Assembly: GCF_016107305.1 (NCBI RefSeq)
Contig: NZ_RCVR01000004.1
Location: forward strand, 186,001 to 250,000
From: Roseomonas sp. KE2513
Lineage (GTDB): Bacteria > Pseudomonadota > Alphaproteobacteria > Acetobacterales > Acetobacteraceae
Reading direction: 5' to 3'
DNA: 64,000 nucleotides
Part shown: one piece after another, positions 17,266-26,384 of the stretch
Position numbering within the stretch: position 1 is the first letter of the stretch
Layout of the letters: each line of letters begins with the position of its first letter
Notes under the pieces: model-generated
Seen by the model: the letters and a program-made list of their open reading frames with translations, nothing else
Told to the model about the DNA's origin: nothing
Databases searched by the model: none
Position numbers and translations under genes: made by a program

Positions 17266-18028
17266 CTCTCTCCGCCCTCATTTGAGCGCCGCCGCGCGGC
17301 GGGCGCAGCAGGATGGGGGTGAAGGGGGCGTCCTGGCGAAGTTCCGCGAGGCCGGTCTTGGCCATCTCCAGCCCGGCGACGAGCGTGCTCGCCAATGCGG
17401 CGCGGCGCTCCACCGGGTCCATCTCGGCCTCAGGCAGGAAGCCCGACAGCTCCGCCCAGCCGGGGACGTTGCCAACCAGGGCGCGCAGTCGGGCGAGCGC
17501 GTCCTGCACAGTCCAGACTCGGCGCGGGCGCGGCCGGTAGGGACGGCGGGCAGCGGCGCGGCGGAGAACATCGGTATAGGCGCGGAGCAGGCCGGGCAGG
17601 TCGGCGGCCAGCGCCGAGCGGTCCTCCAGCACGAGGTTCTCCGGCACGCCGCGCGCCATGACGTCGCGCCCGAGGAAGGGTCGCGCACCCAGCCAGGCGG
17701 CAGCCTCGCGCATGCGCTCCAGTTCGCGCAGCCGGTCCGCCAGCGCCTCGGCGAGCGCCTCCGCGTCCTCCCCGGCCTCGGGGTCGTCCGGGAGGAGGAG
17801 GCGGGACTTCAGCCAGGCGAGCCAGGCCGCCATGACCAGCCAGTCCGCCGCGATCTCGAGCCGCACGCGCCGCGCGCCCTCGATCACCGTCATATACTGG
17901 TCCACGAGGGAGAGGATGGAGATCCGCGCGATGTCCACCTTCTGCGCCCGGGCGAGGTCCAGCAGGAGGTCGAGAGGGCCCTCGAACCCGTCCAGCGTGA
18001 CGTGCAGGGCGGGGACGGTCTCGCTCAT
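17249..18028 (-). CDS. scpA: Segregation and condensation protein A
   Basis: A 259-residue kleisin. The N-terminal SMC-neck-binding region is clear (LDGFEGPLDLLLDLARAQKVDI), as is the following helix bundle (IAADWLVMAAWLAWLKSRLLLP); the C-terminal winged helix is near 175-240. It bridges the SMC heads and recruits ScpB. Its ATG overlaps the stop of the upstream protease gene by 4 bases. Confidence 0.94.
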   Translation of the reverse strand: MSETVPALHVTLDGFEGPLDLLLDLARAQKVDIARISILSLVDQYMTVIEGARRVRLEIAADWLVMAAWLAWLKSRLLLPDDPEAGEDAEALAEALADRLRELERMREAAAWLGARPFLGRDVMARGVPENLVLEDRSALAADLPGLLRAYTDVLRRAAARRPYRPRPRRVWTVQDALARLRALVGNVPGWAELSGFLPEAEMDPVERRAALASTLVAGLEMAKTGLAELRQDAPFTPILLRPPRGGAQMRAERDANAA

Positions 18029-18714
18029 CCCCCGTGGCCGGTGATGTTCAGGACCGCCTGGGCTGTCGGCAGCACGACCGCCCGCACAAGGGCGCGCAGC
18101 GGGTCCAGGCCCGGGACGAGCATCGGAAGGAGAAAGAGAAGGCCGAGCACGATGAACAGCCCGAAGCGCTCCAGCCGTAGGAAGGGGATGCCGATCGACG
18201 GCGGCAGCAGCCCGCCCAGGATGCGCCCGCCGTCGAGCGGCGGGATCGGCATCAGGTTAAAGGTGGCGAGGACCAGGTTGCCGATGAGCGAGAGCACGAG
18301 GAAGGATTCGAGCCAGTCGAGCAGGTTGTCGCGCCCCGGCCCCTCCAGCGGATGCAGCAGGATGGCCGCGAGCACCGCGAGGGCGAAGTTGATAGCCGGA
18401 CCGGCCGCCGCGACCAGCACCATGCCGTAGCGCGGGTTGCGCAGCCGCATCACGTCCACCGGCACCGGCTTGGCCCAGCCGAACATCACGTCCACCCGCC
18501 CGGAGACGAGCAGCTGCGAGATGAGCAGCAGGCCCGGCACCATCAGCGTCCCCACGGGATCGACGTGGCGGAGCGGGTTGAGCGAGAGGCGGCCGAGCTG
18601 GGCCGCGGTGTCATCGCCAAGTGCCCGGGCGGCGTAGCCGTGGGCGGCCTCGTGCAGGGTGATCGCGAAGATTGCGGCCAGCGCCGCGGCCGCGAAGTCG
18701 GGAAGCCAGTCCAT
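18025..18714 (-). CDS. Site-2 protease family protein (M50 metalloprotease)
   Basis: A 229-residue integral membrane protein. The zinc site HEAAH is at residues 21-25 inside the first membrane helix, and the second M50 motif with the Asp ligand (FNLMPIPPLDGGRI) is near 155-163. It has no PDZ domain, so it belongs to the small YwhC/S2P-like group rather than RseP. Such enzymes cut within the membrane; the target is unknown. It sits between nagZ and scpA in the ten-gene run, a placing that recurs in alphaproteobacteria. Confidence 0.88.
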   Translation of the reverse strand: MDWLPDFAAAALAAIFAITLHEAAHGYAARALGDDTAAQLGRLSLNPLRHVDPVGTLMVPGLLLISQLLVSGRVDVMFGWAKPVPVDVMRLRNPRYGMVLVAAAGPAINFALAVLAAILLHPLEGPGRDNLLDWLESFLVLSLIGNLVLATFNLMPIPPLDGGRILGGLLPPSIGIPFLRLERFGLFIVLGLLFLLPMLVPGLDPLRALVRAVVLPTAQAVLNITGHGG

Positions 18715-18721
18715 CCGCTTC

Positions 18722-19735
18722 TCAGGCGTCCGTCAGCGCGTGCGGCAGGGCGGCGACGTGGCGCGCGCTGCGCGCCGCCATGGCCGCGGGCCGGGCCGCC
18801 TGCACCAGGGCGCGAGCCGTTGCCATACGTTCCTCCGCACGCGGGGTGAGGACCGGGCACTCCCGAAGAAGCGCGGTGGTGTCCTCGAGTACGCCGTTGC
18901 AGTGGAGGACGAGGTCGCAGCCAGCGGCGAGCGAGTCGGCCGCGAGCGTGTTCGATAGCCCGGCGAGCGCGCCCATGGTGAGGTCGTCTGAAACGAGCAC
19001 GCCGTCGAAGCCGATCTCGCCTCGGATGGTGCGCTCGATGAGGCGCGGCGAGAGCGTGGCGGGGTGGTCAGGGTCCAGCGCGTCGTAGGTGATGTGCGCG
19101 GTCATCGCCCAGAGGTGCCGACCGGCGTCACGCGCGCAGACCGTGCGGAAGGGCGCGATATCGGCGGCCAGCGTACCGGCATCGGCCCCGACCCGCGGCA
19201 GGGAGAGATGGCTGTCGGCCGTGGCGCGGCCGTGGCCGGGGATGTGCTTGATGACAGGAATGCAGCCGGCCGCCATCAGCCCCTCGATCCATGCCTCGCC
19301 AAGCCGAGCCACTTCCGCGGGGTCGTCCGAGAAGGCGCGGTCGCCGATCACCTCATGGGCGCCGGGTAGGCGAAGGTCGAGGACGGGCGCGCAAACAACA
19401 TCGAGGCCCATGGCCGCGCATTCGCCCCCAAGCAGGGCGGCGTTGGCGGCGGTACTGGCGGCGCTCGCCCCCTCAAAGACGCTCGCCGGCGGGAAGGCCG
19501 GCCATTCGGGCGGGCGGAGCCGGGCAACGCGACCGCCCTCCTGGTCCACGAGGATCGGGGCGTCCTGGCCCAGCTCCTCCCGGATCGCCGCGGTAAGCGC
19601 GCGGAGCTGCGAGGGATCCTGCACGTTGCGGCGGAAGAGGATGACGCCGGCGGGCGGCGTCTCCCGCAGCACCCGCGCTTCAGCGGAGGTGAGAGCAGTG
19701 CCGGACAGGCCGGTGACGGCGGCGCGGGCGGTCAT
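18722..19735 (-). CDS. nagZ: Beta-N-acetylhexosaminidase NagZ
   Basis: A 337-residue cytoplasmic glycoside hydrolase of family 3 that removes N-acetylglucosamine from anhydromuropeptides in peptidoglycan recycling. It shows the family motif KHIPGHGRATADSHLSLP, whose Asp-Ser-His forms the acid/base dyad, and the nucleophile Asp in LVSDDLTMGAL. Its length is that of a single-domain NagZ. It overlaps the upstream SPOR gene by 4 bases. Co-location with a SPOR-domain protein fits cell-wall turnover at division. Confidence 0.94.
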   Translation of the reverse strand: MTARAAVTGLSGTALTSAEARVLRETPPAGVILFRRNVQDPSQLRALTAAIREELGQDAPILVDQEGGRVARLRPPEWPAFPPASVFEGASAASTAANAALLGGECAAMGLDVVCAPVLDLRLPGAHEVIGDRAFSDDPAEVARLGEAWIEGLMAAGCIPVIKHIPGHGRATADSHLSLPRVGADAGTLAADIAPFRTVCARDAGRHLWAMTAHITYDALDPDHPATLSPRLIERTIRGEIGFDGVLVSDDLTMGALAGLSNTLAADSLAAGCDLVLHCNGVLEDTTALLRECPVLTPRAEERMATARALVQAARPAAMAARSARHVAALPHALTDA

Positions 19736-20664
19736 CCGCCGAGCACAGCGCAGGGAAGGTTCTTCGTCTTGGCGCTCTCGCAGAGGGCGCGCGCGGCCGC
19801 GAGGTCCGGCATGTTCGTGGCCCTGATCCGCCAGAGCGGCGGCAGGTCGCCCCGGTCCACGCGGGTGATCTGCGGCTCACGGCCCGCCAGTTGCGGCAGC
19901 CGTGCCTGGAGCTTCGGCCACTCGTTCCGCGCCGCCTCCTCGGAGCCTAGGGCGCCGAGCTGGACCACCACGCGACCGGTACGGGGCGTGGGGCTGTTCG
20001 CCGGCATAGGCGGCGGCGTGAGGGCGGGGGTCGCCTGCGCGGCCGCCGCTGCCTGGGGCGCGGGCGGCTGGGTCGGCGCCTGCACCGCCGCGGGCTGGGG
20101 TGGCACCAGCGGGGTCGCGGACGGCTGCGGCGCGGCGGCGGGCGACGGCACGGTGGCGGGTGCGGCAGCGGGCACTGGTTGAGAAGTGCCGTTCTGCGGG
20201 ACAAGCGCCTGGGGCGCCGCGGGCGCCTGCGGGCCGAGGCTGGGGTTTACGAGCGGCGGGCGGCTCGGTGCGGCGTCCGGCTCGGAGGCGGGAAGCACCA
20301 CCACGGTCGGCGGGCGGGCCGCAGCTTGGCGCAGCGCCGCCACGTCCGGCCGCTCGGGCTCGGGCGAGAGGCGCGGCTGGGCAGCCGTGCCCGTCGCGCC
20401 GCGCCGCTGGCTCTCGAAGATCCGCTCGTCCTGGTTGGCGACGCGCATGCCGCCGGGGTCGCTCGGCTTCACACGAATCGGGCGGGTATCCGCCTCGATC
20501 ACCGGCACCGTGTGGTTCACGGCCCGGGAGATGCCCCAGACGATACCGCCGCCCACCCCGGCCACGCCCAGCGCGGCGCCCGCCAGGGCCACCATGCGCC
20601 AGGGAATTTGGAAACCCGTCCGCTGCGGGCGGACGCGATAGCTCGGAACCGTATAGTCGCTCAC
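19732..20664 (-). CDS. SPOR-domain protein (septal peptidoglycan binding)
   Basis: A 310-residue bitopic membrane protein: a short cytoplasmic start, one membrane helix at about 25-48 (VALAGAALGVAGVGGGIVWG), a long Pro/Ala/Gln-rich periplasmic stalk, and a C-terminal SPOR domain from about residue 230 (GRVVVQLGALGSEEAARNEW, with RIRATNMPDLAAARALCE). SPOR domains bind glycan strands stripped of stem peptides at the septum. It overlaps both argS and nagZ by 4 bases. The low-complexity stalk is where frameshift errors would be easiest to miss, but the frame is intact. Confidence 0.9.
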   Translation of the reverse strand: MSDYTVPSYRVRPQRTGFQIPWRMVALAGAALGVAGVGGGIVWGISRAVNHTVPVIEADTRPIRVKPSDPGGMRVANQDERIFESQRRGATGTAAQPRLSPEPERPDVAALRQAAARPPTVVVLPASEPDAAPSRPPLVNPSLGPQAPAAPQALVPQNGTSQPVPAAAPATVPSPAAAPQPSATPLVPPQPAAVQAPTQPPAPQAAAAAQATPALTPPPMPANSPTPRTGRVVVQLGALGSEEAARNEWPKLQARLPQLAGREPQITRVDRGDLPPLWRIRATNMPDLAAARALCESAKTKNLPCAVLGG

Positions 20665-22430
20665 CGCATCTCCTCGACGGGTGTCACCCCCATCACCGCG
20701 AGGCCCGAGCGAATCACCGCGGCCGTGGCCGCCACAAGTGCAAGCCTCGCGCGCGTCGCCCCGGGTTCCCCCTCCCGGATGAAGCGCAGCGTGGCGTCCT
20801 CTCGTCCCCGGTTCCAGAGTAGATGAAAATCCGCGGCCAAGTCATGGAGAAAGAAGGCGATTCGGTGCGGTTCGCGCGCGAGCGCGGCGGCTTCCACCGT
20901 GCGGGGCCAGGCGGTGAGGCGGCGGATGAGGGCCATCTCTGCGGGATCAGCCAGCGTCTCTAGCGGCGAATCCGCCAACTCCGCCGGTGGCGGGTCGCCG
21001 GCCCCGCGCAGCACGCTGCGGGCGCGGGCATGGGCGTACTGCACGTAGAAGACCGGATTATCGCGCGACTGCTGCACGACGGCGTCGAGGTCGAACTCCA
21101 TCTGCGCGTCGGCCTTGCGCGTCAGCATGGTGAAGCGAACGGCGTCGCGGCCCACCTCCTCGATCAGGTCGGCGAGCGTGACGTAGGTGCCGGCGCGCTT
21201 GGACATGCGGACGGGCTGGCCGCCCTTCACCACCTTCACGATCTGGGTCAGCACCACGTCGAGCGGGACCTTGCGATCGGCCGAGAGGGCAGCCACGGCC
21301 GCCTTCATGCGCGGCACGTAGCCGCCGTGGTCGGCGCCCCAGACCTGCACCAGTTCGTCGAAGCCGCGGGCGATCTTGTCGGCATGGTTGCCGATGTCGT
21401 TGGCGAAGTAGGTGTTGCTGCCGTCGCTCTTGCGGAGCGGGCGGTCCACGTCGTCGCCGAACTCGGTCGAGCGGAAGAGGGTCTGCTCGCGCGGCTCCCA
21501 GTCGTCGGGCAGCTTGCCCTTCGGAGGCTCCAGCACGCCCTCGTAGACGAGGCCGCGGGCGGAGAGCGCCGCGATGGCCGCGTCCGCCGCACCGCTGCGG
21601 ACGAGCGCCGCCTCGCTGATGAAGACGTCGTGGCGCACGCCGAGTGCCGCGAGGTCTGAGCGGATCTCGGCCATCATGGCGTCCACCGTGAACTCGCGGA
21701 CCGCCTCCAGCCAGAGGGCGGGATCGGCCGGCACCGCACCCGGGGCGAGGCTGTCGCCATACTTCTCGCGCAGCGCCTCGCCTACGGGGATCAGGTACTC
21801 GCCGCGGTACTGCAGCCCGCCGGGAATGGATGCGGCGAAGTCGTCCTCGGTCAGGCTCGTGCCCAGCGCCTGGAGGTAGCGCCAATAGGCAGCCCAGGCG
21901 AGGGCCTGCACCTGCGCCCCGGCGTCGTTGATGTAGTACTCCTTCGTGACAGCCCAGCCGGCCTTGGTCAGCAGGTTGGCCAGGGCGTCCCCGACCACCG
22001 CGCCGCGGCAGTGGCCTACATGCATCGGGCCCGTGGGGTTGGCCGAGACATACTCGACGTCGACCTTCCGCCCGGTGCCCGCCGTCCCATTACCGTAAGC
22101 TTCGCCGGCGCGGAGGATGACCGGCAGCTGGTCGCGGAGGGTGGACTCCTCCAGCCGCAGGTTCACGAAGCCGGGGCCGGCGGGGGCGGCGGCGGCAATG
22201 CCCGGCCGGGCAGCCAGCCGCTCCGCAAGCGACTTCGCAACCGCCTGCGGTGCCTGGCGCGCCGGCTTCGCCACGACGAGGGCCGCGTTGGTCGCCATGT
22301 CCCCGTGCGAGGCGTCGCGCGGCGGCTCCACCAGAACGCGGGCAAAGGTCTCCTCCGGCAGGTCGGGCAGGAGGGCGCGAAGCTCGGTCACGACCGCGTC
22401 GCGGATCGTGCGGAAGATGTCGTCGGTCAT
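20661..22430 (-). CDS. argS: Arginyl-tRNA synthetase
   Basis: A 589-residue class I synthetase with the HIGH motif as PTGPMHVGH and the KMSKS loop as VRMSKRAGT. The N-terminal Add-1 domain covers residues 1-110 and the C-terminal helical anticodon-binding DALR domain covers about 470-589. It charges tRNA-Arg, and one tRNA-Arg gene lies downstream at 13161. It is 10 bases from the dGTPase-like gene upstream and overlaps the SPOR gene. Confidence 0.97.
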   Translation of the reverse strand: MTDDIFRTIRDAVVTELRALLPDLPEETFARVLVEPPRDASHGDMATNAALVVAKPARQAPQAVAKSLAERLAARPGIAAAAPAGPGFVNLRLEESTLRDQLPVILRAGEAYGNGTAGTGRKVDVEYVSANPTGPMHVGHCRGAVVGDALANLLTKAGWAVTKEYYINDAGAQVQALAWAAYWRYLQALGTSLTEDDFAASIPGGLQYRGEYLIPVGEALREKYGDSLAPGAVPADPALWLEAVREFTVDAMMAEIRSDLAALGVRHDVFISEAALVRSGAADAAIAALSARGLVYEGVLEPPKGKLPDDWEPREQTLFRSTEFGDDVDRPLRKSDGSNTYFANDIGNHADKIARGFDELVQVWGADHGGYVPRMKAAVAALSADRKVPLDVVLTQIVKVVKGGQPVRMSKRAGTYVTLADLIEEVGRDAVRFTMLTRKADAQMEFDLDAVVQQSRDNPVFYVQYAHARARSVLRGAGDPPPAELADSPLETLADPAEMALIRRLTAWPRTVEAAALAREPHRIAFFLHDLAADFHLLWNRGREDATLRFIREGEPGATRARLALVAATAAVIRSGLAVMGVTPVEEMR

Positions 22431-22440
22431 GGGGATACGA

Positions 22441-23655
22441 TCAGCCGGGAATGTGGGGGTCCGTCAGGCGACGGTGCTCTTCGAGGGCGAACTTGTCGGT
22501 CATGCCCGCCAGCCAGTCGCAGACGGTGCGCGCGGCCTCGGCCGAGCCCGCCTCCCCTGCCCGCTTCGCCCAGGCGGGGGGCAGCATGTCCGGCTGGCCG
22601 TGCAGAAGGGAAAACATCACCTGCAGGGCGCGCTTGGACTTCAGCGAGGTGCGGTTGACGCGCCAGTGGCGGTACATGCGGTCGAAGAGGAAGGTGCGCG
22701 TCTCCTGGTTGAGCGCGTGCATCCGCTCGGAGAAGAAGACGACCGGCTGGGGGGCGTTGCGGATATCCGTCACGCTGATCGGCGCGAGGAGGGCGATGCG
22801 GCGGCGCGCCTCGTCCACCACGTCGGTGATCATGAGATTGATGACGCGGCGGATGATCTCGCTCGCCACGCGGTCTGGCGGCGCGTCCGCGGGAATGGAG
22901 GCCATCGCGAGGTCCCGCGCGGCACCCACCAGCGGAAGGGCGCAGGCCTCGTCGAGCGTAAAGAGGCCGGCGCGGAGGCCGTCGTCGAGGTCGTGGTTGT
23001 TGTAGGCGATGTCGTCGGCAATCGCCGCCGCCTGGGCCTCGGCGCTCGCGTGGCAGTGCAACTCGAGGTCGTGCCGGACCGAGTATTCAGCGATGTAGTG
23101 CGGCGGGCGGCGGAGCGGGCCGTTGTGCTTCGCCAGCCCCTCCAGCGTCTCCCAGGTGAGATTCAGTCCGTCGAAGCCGGCGTAGCGGTGCTCGAGCAGC
23201 GTCACGGCCTTCAAGGACTGGGCGTTGTGGTCATAGCCGCCCCAGTTCCGCATGAGGCCGTTCAGTGCCTCCTCTCCCGCATGGCCGAAGGGCGGGTGGC
23301 CGAGGTCGTGCGCCAGCGCCAGCGCCTCCGCCAAGTCCTCGTCGAGGTGGAGTTGGCGGGCAAGGGAGCGGGCGATCTGCGCCACCTCGATCGAGTGGGT
23401 CAGCCTTGTCCGGAAGGCGTCGCCCTCGTGGAAGATGAAGACCTGCGTCTTGTACTGGAGGCGACGGAAGGCGGTGGAATGGATGATCCGGTCACGGTCC
23501 CGCTGGTAGGGGGACCGGCCGCCGCCGGAGTCTTCGGGGTAGAGGCGCCCGCGGGAGGCCCCCGGCTGCACCGCCCAGGGGGCCAGCCCCTTCGGCTGGC
23601 GCGCCGCGGAGCGCGCCGCTTCGGCGGAATCGAGGGGGTTGGAGGGCTGGTCCAT
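22441..23655 (-). CDS. dgt: Deoxyguanosinetriphosphate triphosphohydrolase-like protein (HD domain)
   Basis: A protein of about 404 residues in the dGTPase family, which removes triphosphate from dNTPs. The metal-binding HD residues are present: His in RLTHSIEVAQ, His-Asp in ALAHDLGHPPFGH, and a later Asp in AIADDIAYNNHD. The lead sequence GRSPYQRDRDRIIHSTAFRRL is diagnostic. The ATG at 23655 is preferred; an in-frame GTG at 23676 would add seven residues. It opens the ten-gene minus-strand run and diverges from the Fe-S carrier gene, with a shared promoter gap at 23656-23793. Confidence 0.92.
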   Translation of the reverse strand: MDQPSNPLDSAEAARSAARQPKGLAPWAVQPGASRGRLYPEDSGGGRSPYQRDRDRIIHSTAFRRLQYKTQVFIFHEGDAFRTRLTHSIEVAQIARSLARQLHLDEDLAEALALAHDLGHPPFGHAGEEALNGLMRNWGGYDHNAQSLKAVTLLEHRYAGFDGLNLTWETLEGLAKHNGPLRRPPHYIAEYSVRHDLELHCHASAEAQAAAIADDIAYNNHDLDDGLRAGLFTLDEACALPLVGAARDLAMASIPADAPPDRVASEIIRRVINLMITDVVDEARRRIALLAPISVTDIRNAPQPVVFFSERMHALNQETRTFLFDRMYRHWRVNRTSLKSKRALQVMFSLLHGQPDMLPPAWAKRAGEAGSAEAARTVCDWLAGMTDKFALEEHRRLTDPHIPG

Positions 23656-23793
23656 GGGCTCGGCGGGCCGTAGCACCCGGCCCGCCGCAGCGGCAAGGCC
23701 GTTGCCCCGCTTTGGAGAACCGGCAGAGCGACCCTATCTTAGGGCGAACGGCGGTCGCCACCGCGGCGCGCCACATCCTGGCCGAGGTTTCCC

Positions 23794-24138
23794 ATGCCCG
23801 ATGGCAGCGCCCTTCCCGCCCCTTTCACCGTAACCCCCGCGGCCCTGGCGCAGGTGGCGGAGATCGCGGCAGCCCAGGGGAGGCCCTCCGCCGGGTTGCG
23901 CCTAGCGGTCGAGGCCGGCGGCTGCTCCGGCTTGCAATACAAGTTCGACCTGGCTGACGTGCCGGAGGCCGATGACCTGGTGGTGGAGGGGCGCGTGTTC
24001 GTCGATCCCGTCTCGCTTGATCTTCTTCAGGGCGCCCGGCTCGACTGGGCGGATGAGCTGATCGGGGCGCATTTCAAGGTAAGCAACCCGGTGGCGGTCT
24101 CCGGCTGCGGCTGCGGGGTGTCCTTCAGCGTCGGCTGA
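23794..24138 (+). CDS. Iron-sulfur cluster carrier, HesB/IscA/ErpA family
   Basis: A 114-residue A-type carrier. The three cluster-binding cysteines are Cys44 (GGCSGLQY), Cys105 and Cys107 (SGCGCGVSF). It accepts Fe-S clusters from the scaffold and passes them to target enzymes. Whether it is ErpA, IscA or SufA in role cannot be decided, since no isc or suf genes are next to it. It lies 5 bases before the exonuclease III gene, so the two are likely co-transcribed. Confidence 0.93.
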   Translation: MPDGSALPAPFTVTPAALAQVAEIAAAQGRPSAGLRLAVEAGGCSGLQYKFDLADVPEADDLVVEGRVFVDPVSLDLLQGARLDWADELIGAHFKVSNPVAVSGCGCGVSFSVG

Positions 24139-24143
24139 GTCCC

Positions 24144-24914
24144 ATGCGCCTCTGCACCTTCAACGTGAACTCCGGCCGCAAGCGGATGCCCCACCTGCGG
24201 CGCCTGCTGGAGCGCCACGTGCCCGATATCGTCTTCCTCCAGGAGCTGAAGTGCCGGACGGAGGAGTTCCCGGCGATGGAGCTGGGCGATCTCGGCTACC
24301 GCTGCCACGTCGTCGGCCAGCCCGGCGGGCGGAACGGAGTGGCCGTGGTATCACGCATCCCCTTCGAGGTGGTGGACGAGGCCCTGCCCGACGGCGCGGA
24401 CGACACCCATGCCCGCTTCGTCGAGGTGCGGGCCGCGGGCGCGCACCTCGCCGGAATCTACCTCCCCAACGGCAATTCCGGTGGCGTGGAGGGCTATGCC
24501 TACAAGCTCCGCTGGATGGAGCGCCTTCGCGCCCGCGTTGCCGAGAGGCTGAACAGCTTTACCCCTTACGCCGTACTTGGCGACTTCAACGTCTGCCCGA
24601 CCGACGACGACTTCGCCCCTGGCGCCCTGCCCCGCACCGATGCCCTGGTCCGCCCCGAGACCCGTGCGGCCTTCCGCGCCATCACCCATCTCGGCATGAC
24701 CGACGCGTTGCGGGCGCTGCACCCGGCGGACGCGCCCTGGACCTATTGGGATTACGGCCCCGCCTTCGAGTCGAACCGTGGCCTGCGCATCGACCATGCC
24801 CTGCTGAGCGCGGAACTGGCGGAACGGCTGGCAGGAGCCTCCGTGGATGTGGTGGCACGCTCGGAGGAAAGCCCGTCCGACCACGCGCCGGTGCTTTTCG
24901 ACTTCGCGGATTAG
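24144..24914 (+). CDS. xthA: Exodeoxyribonuclease III family AP endonuclease
   Basis: A 256-residue nuclease of the exonuclease III/AP endonuclease family for base-excision repair. Active-site motifs appear in order: TFNVNSG, the metal Glu in VFLQELK, YLPNGN, LGDFNVCP, LRIDHALLS and the final His in SPSDHAPV. It starts directly after the Fe-S carrier gene. It ends 28 bases before the convergent 2OG oxygenase gene. Confidence 0.95.
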   Translation: MRLCTFNVNSGRKRMPHLRRLLERHVPDIVFLQELKCRTEEFPAMELGDLGYRCHVVGQPGGRNGVAVVSRIPFEVVDEALPDGADDTHARFVEVRAAGAHLAGIYLPNGNSGGVEGYAYKLRWMERLRARVAERLNSFTPYAVLGDFNVCPTDDDFAPGALPRTDALVRPETRAAFRAITHLGMTDALRALHPADAPWTYWDYGPAFESNRGLRIDHALLSAELAERLAGASVDVVARSEESPSDHAPVLFDFAD

Positions 24915-24942
24915 GCGCCGGCCCCTCGGAAGCCGCAGGCGA

Positions 24943-25653
24943 TCAACGCCGGAGGAAAGTCAGCACCAGCACGTCGCGATGCCCTGGAAGGGAGGGATCG
25001 ATCGGGTGAATGGGCGTGACGCCGTGCTTCACGCGGCGGTCGTCCAGCAGCACGGCGTCGGCGGCATGGGAGAGTGTGAAGCTCGCCTCCTCCCGGCCGT
25101 CGATCTCGATGCCGGTCACGCCGCCTTCGACGTTCTCGCGGCCCACGAGCATAACCATGACATAATCCACGCCGTCGCTGTGCATTCCCTCGGGCGTCGG
25201 CTGGCCCGCCTCGTCCGGGCGGGCCTCGATACGGAACTGATGGACCTCGATGTGCCAGCTCGCGCCCGGCGCGCGGTGGTCGAAGACGGCGCGGGCACCG
25301 GCCAGGAGGGCGGTCAGGGCCGGCCCCTCCCCGATCGACGGCTCTACCGGCTCAAACCAGCGCTGGATGCCGCCATTGAGGGGGTTGTGGACCACGGCCT
25401 GGTAGTGCGGCTGGTGGGCGGCGCGGGCAATGGGGCGGCCGGGCGCGGCGACGTAAGTGGCGTGGCGGCGCAGGCGGTAGCGACCGCCATCGGCCATGAA
25501 GCTATCCGGCCGCAGGTCGTTCCAGCTATCCGCGAAGCGGGCCCATTCGGCGGCGGAAAGCGCCGTCCCCGCCGGGTCGAAGGTCGCGCGGGTCGCCTCG
25601 CCGTGAAGGGAGACGTAGCCGGTAGCGGCGATGGCGGCGGGGAGGTCGGTCAT
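24943..25653 (-). CDS. 2-oxoglutarate/Fe(II)-dependent dioxygenase (PF10014, amino-acid hydroxylase-like)
   Basis: A 236-residue protein of the 2OG-Fe_Oxy_2 group that includes BsmA and L-isoleucine dioxygenase. The iron facial triad fits His158-Asp160 (GMHSDGVDY) and His210 (VKHGVTPIHP), with Arg226 (PGHRDVLV) placed to bind 2-oxoglutarate. Known relatives hydroxylate free amino acids; the substrate here is unknown. The ATG at 25653 overlaps the pdxJ stop as ATGA, so the gene is coupled to the pyridoxine pathway genes upstream. The longer open frame further upstream lies inside pdxJ and is not used. Confidence 0.87.
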   Translation of the reverse strand: MTDLPAAIAATGYVSLHGEATRATFDPAGTALSAAEWARFADSWNDLRPDSFMADGGRYRLRRHATYVAAPGRPIARAAHQPHYQAVVHNPLNGGIQRWFEPVEPSIGEGPALTALLAGARAVFDHRAPGASWHIEVHQFRIEARPDEAGQPTPEGMHSDGVDYVMVMLVGRENVEGGVTGIEIDGREEASFTLSHAADAVLLDDRRVKHGVTPIHPIDPSLPGHRDVLVLTFLRR

Positions 25654-26384
25654 GCCTGCCGCGCCGCTTCCATCACCTGCCGCATGCGGGAGACGGCGAC
25701 GGGCAGCCCGTCGAACAGCGCTTGGCCCATGAGGAAGTGGCCGATGTTCAGCTCCACTACCTCCGCGATCGCAGCGAGGAGCGGGGCGGTCTCGTAGTCG
25801 AGACCGTGGCCGGCGTGGCACTCCATACCGGCGGCGGCGATGAGGCGGGCGGCTTCGCGCAGGCGCGCCAACTCGGCGTCGCGGGCGGGCCCAGGGGGCG
25901 TGTCGCAGAACCTGCCAGTATGCAGTTCCACCGCGCGGGCGCCGAGGCGGGCGGCAGCCTCCACCTGGTGCGGGTCAGGGTCGAGGAAGAGGGAGGTACG
26001 GATCCCCGCCCCGTTCAGGGCCGCGACCAGAGGGGCGAGCGCTGCCTCGCCGCCCGCGGCGTCCAGCCCTCCCTCGGTGGTCACCTCAGCGCGGCGCTCG
26101 GGCACGATGCAGCAGGCACGGGGGCGCAGCGAGAGGGCGATCGCCTGCATCTCGGCTGTCGCTGCCATCTCGAGGTTGATGGGGGCGGTCAGCGCCTCCC
26201 GCATGGCGCGGCAGTCGGCGTCACGGATATGGCGGCGGTCTTCGCGCAGGTGAATCGTGATGCTGTCGGCGCCGTGCTGGAGGACGAGCCGCGCGGCGGC
26301 CAACGGGTCGGGATGCGCCCCGCCGCGCGCGTTTCGAAGGGTGGCGACGTGATCGACGTTCACGCCGAGCCGGATGGGGGTCAT
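25650..26384 (-). CDS. pdxJ: Pyridoxine 5'-phosphate synthase
   Basis: A 244-residue TIM-barrel enzyme that condenses 3-amino-2-oxopropyl phosphate with deoxyxylulose 5-phosphate to form pyridoxine 5'-phosphate. It opens with the family sequence [18 protein letters not shown] and has [30 protein letters not shown] and [12 protein letters not shown]. It overlaps pdxA by 4 bases upstream and the 2OG oxygenase by 4 bases downstream. Confidence 0.97.
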   Translation of the reverse strand: MTPIRLGVNVDHVATLRNARGGAHPDPLAAARLVLQHGADSITIHLREDRRHIRDADCRAMREALTAPINLEMAATAEMQAIALSLRPRACCIVPERRAEVTTEGGLDAAGGEAALAPLVAALNGAGIRTSLFLDPDPHQVEAAARLGARAVELHTGRFCDTPPGPARDAELARLREAARLIAAAGMECHAGHGLDYETAPLLAAIAEVVELNIGHFLMGQALFDGLPVAVSRMRQVMEAARQA

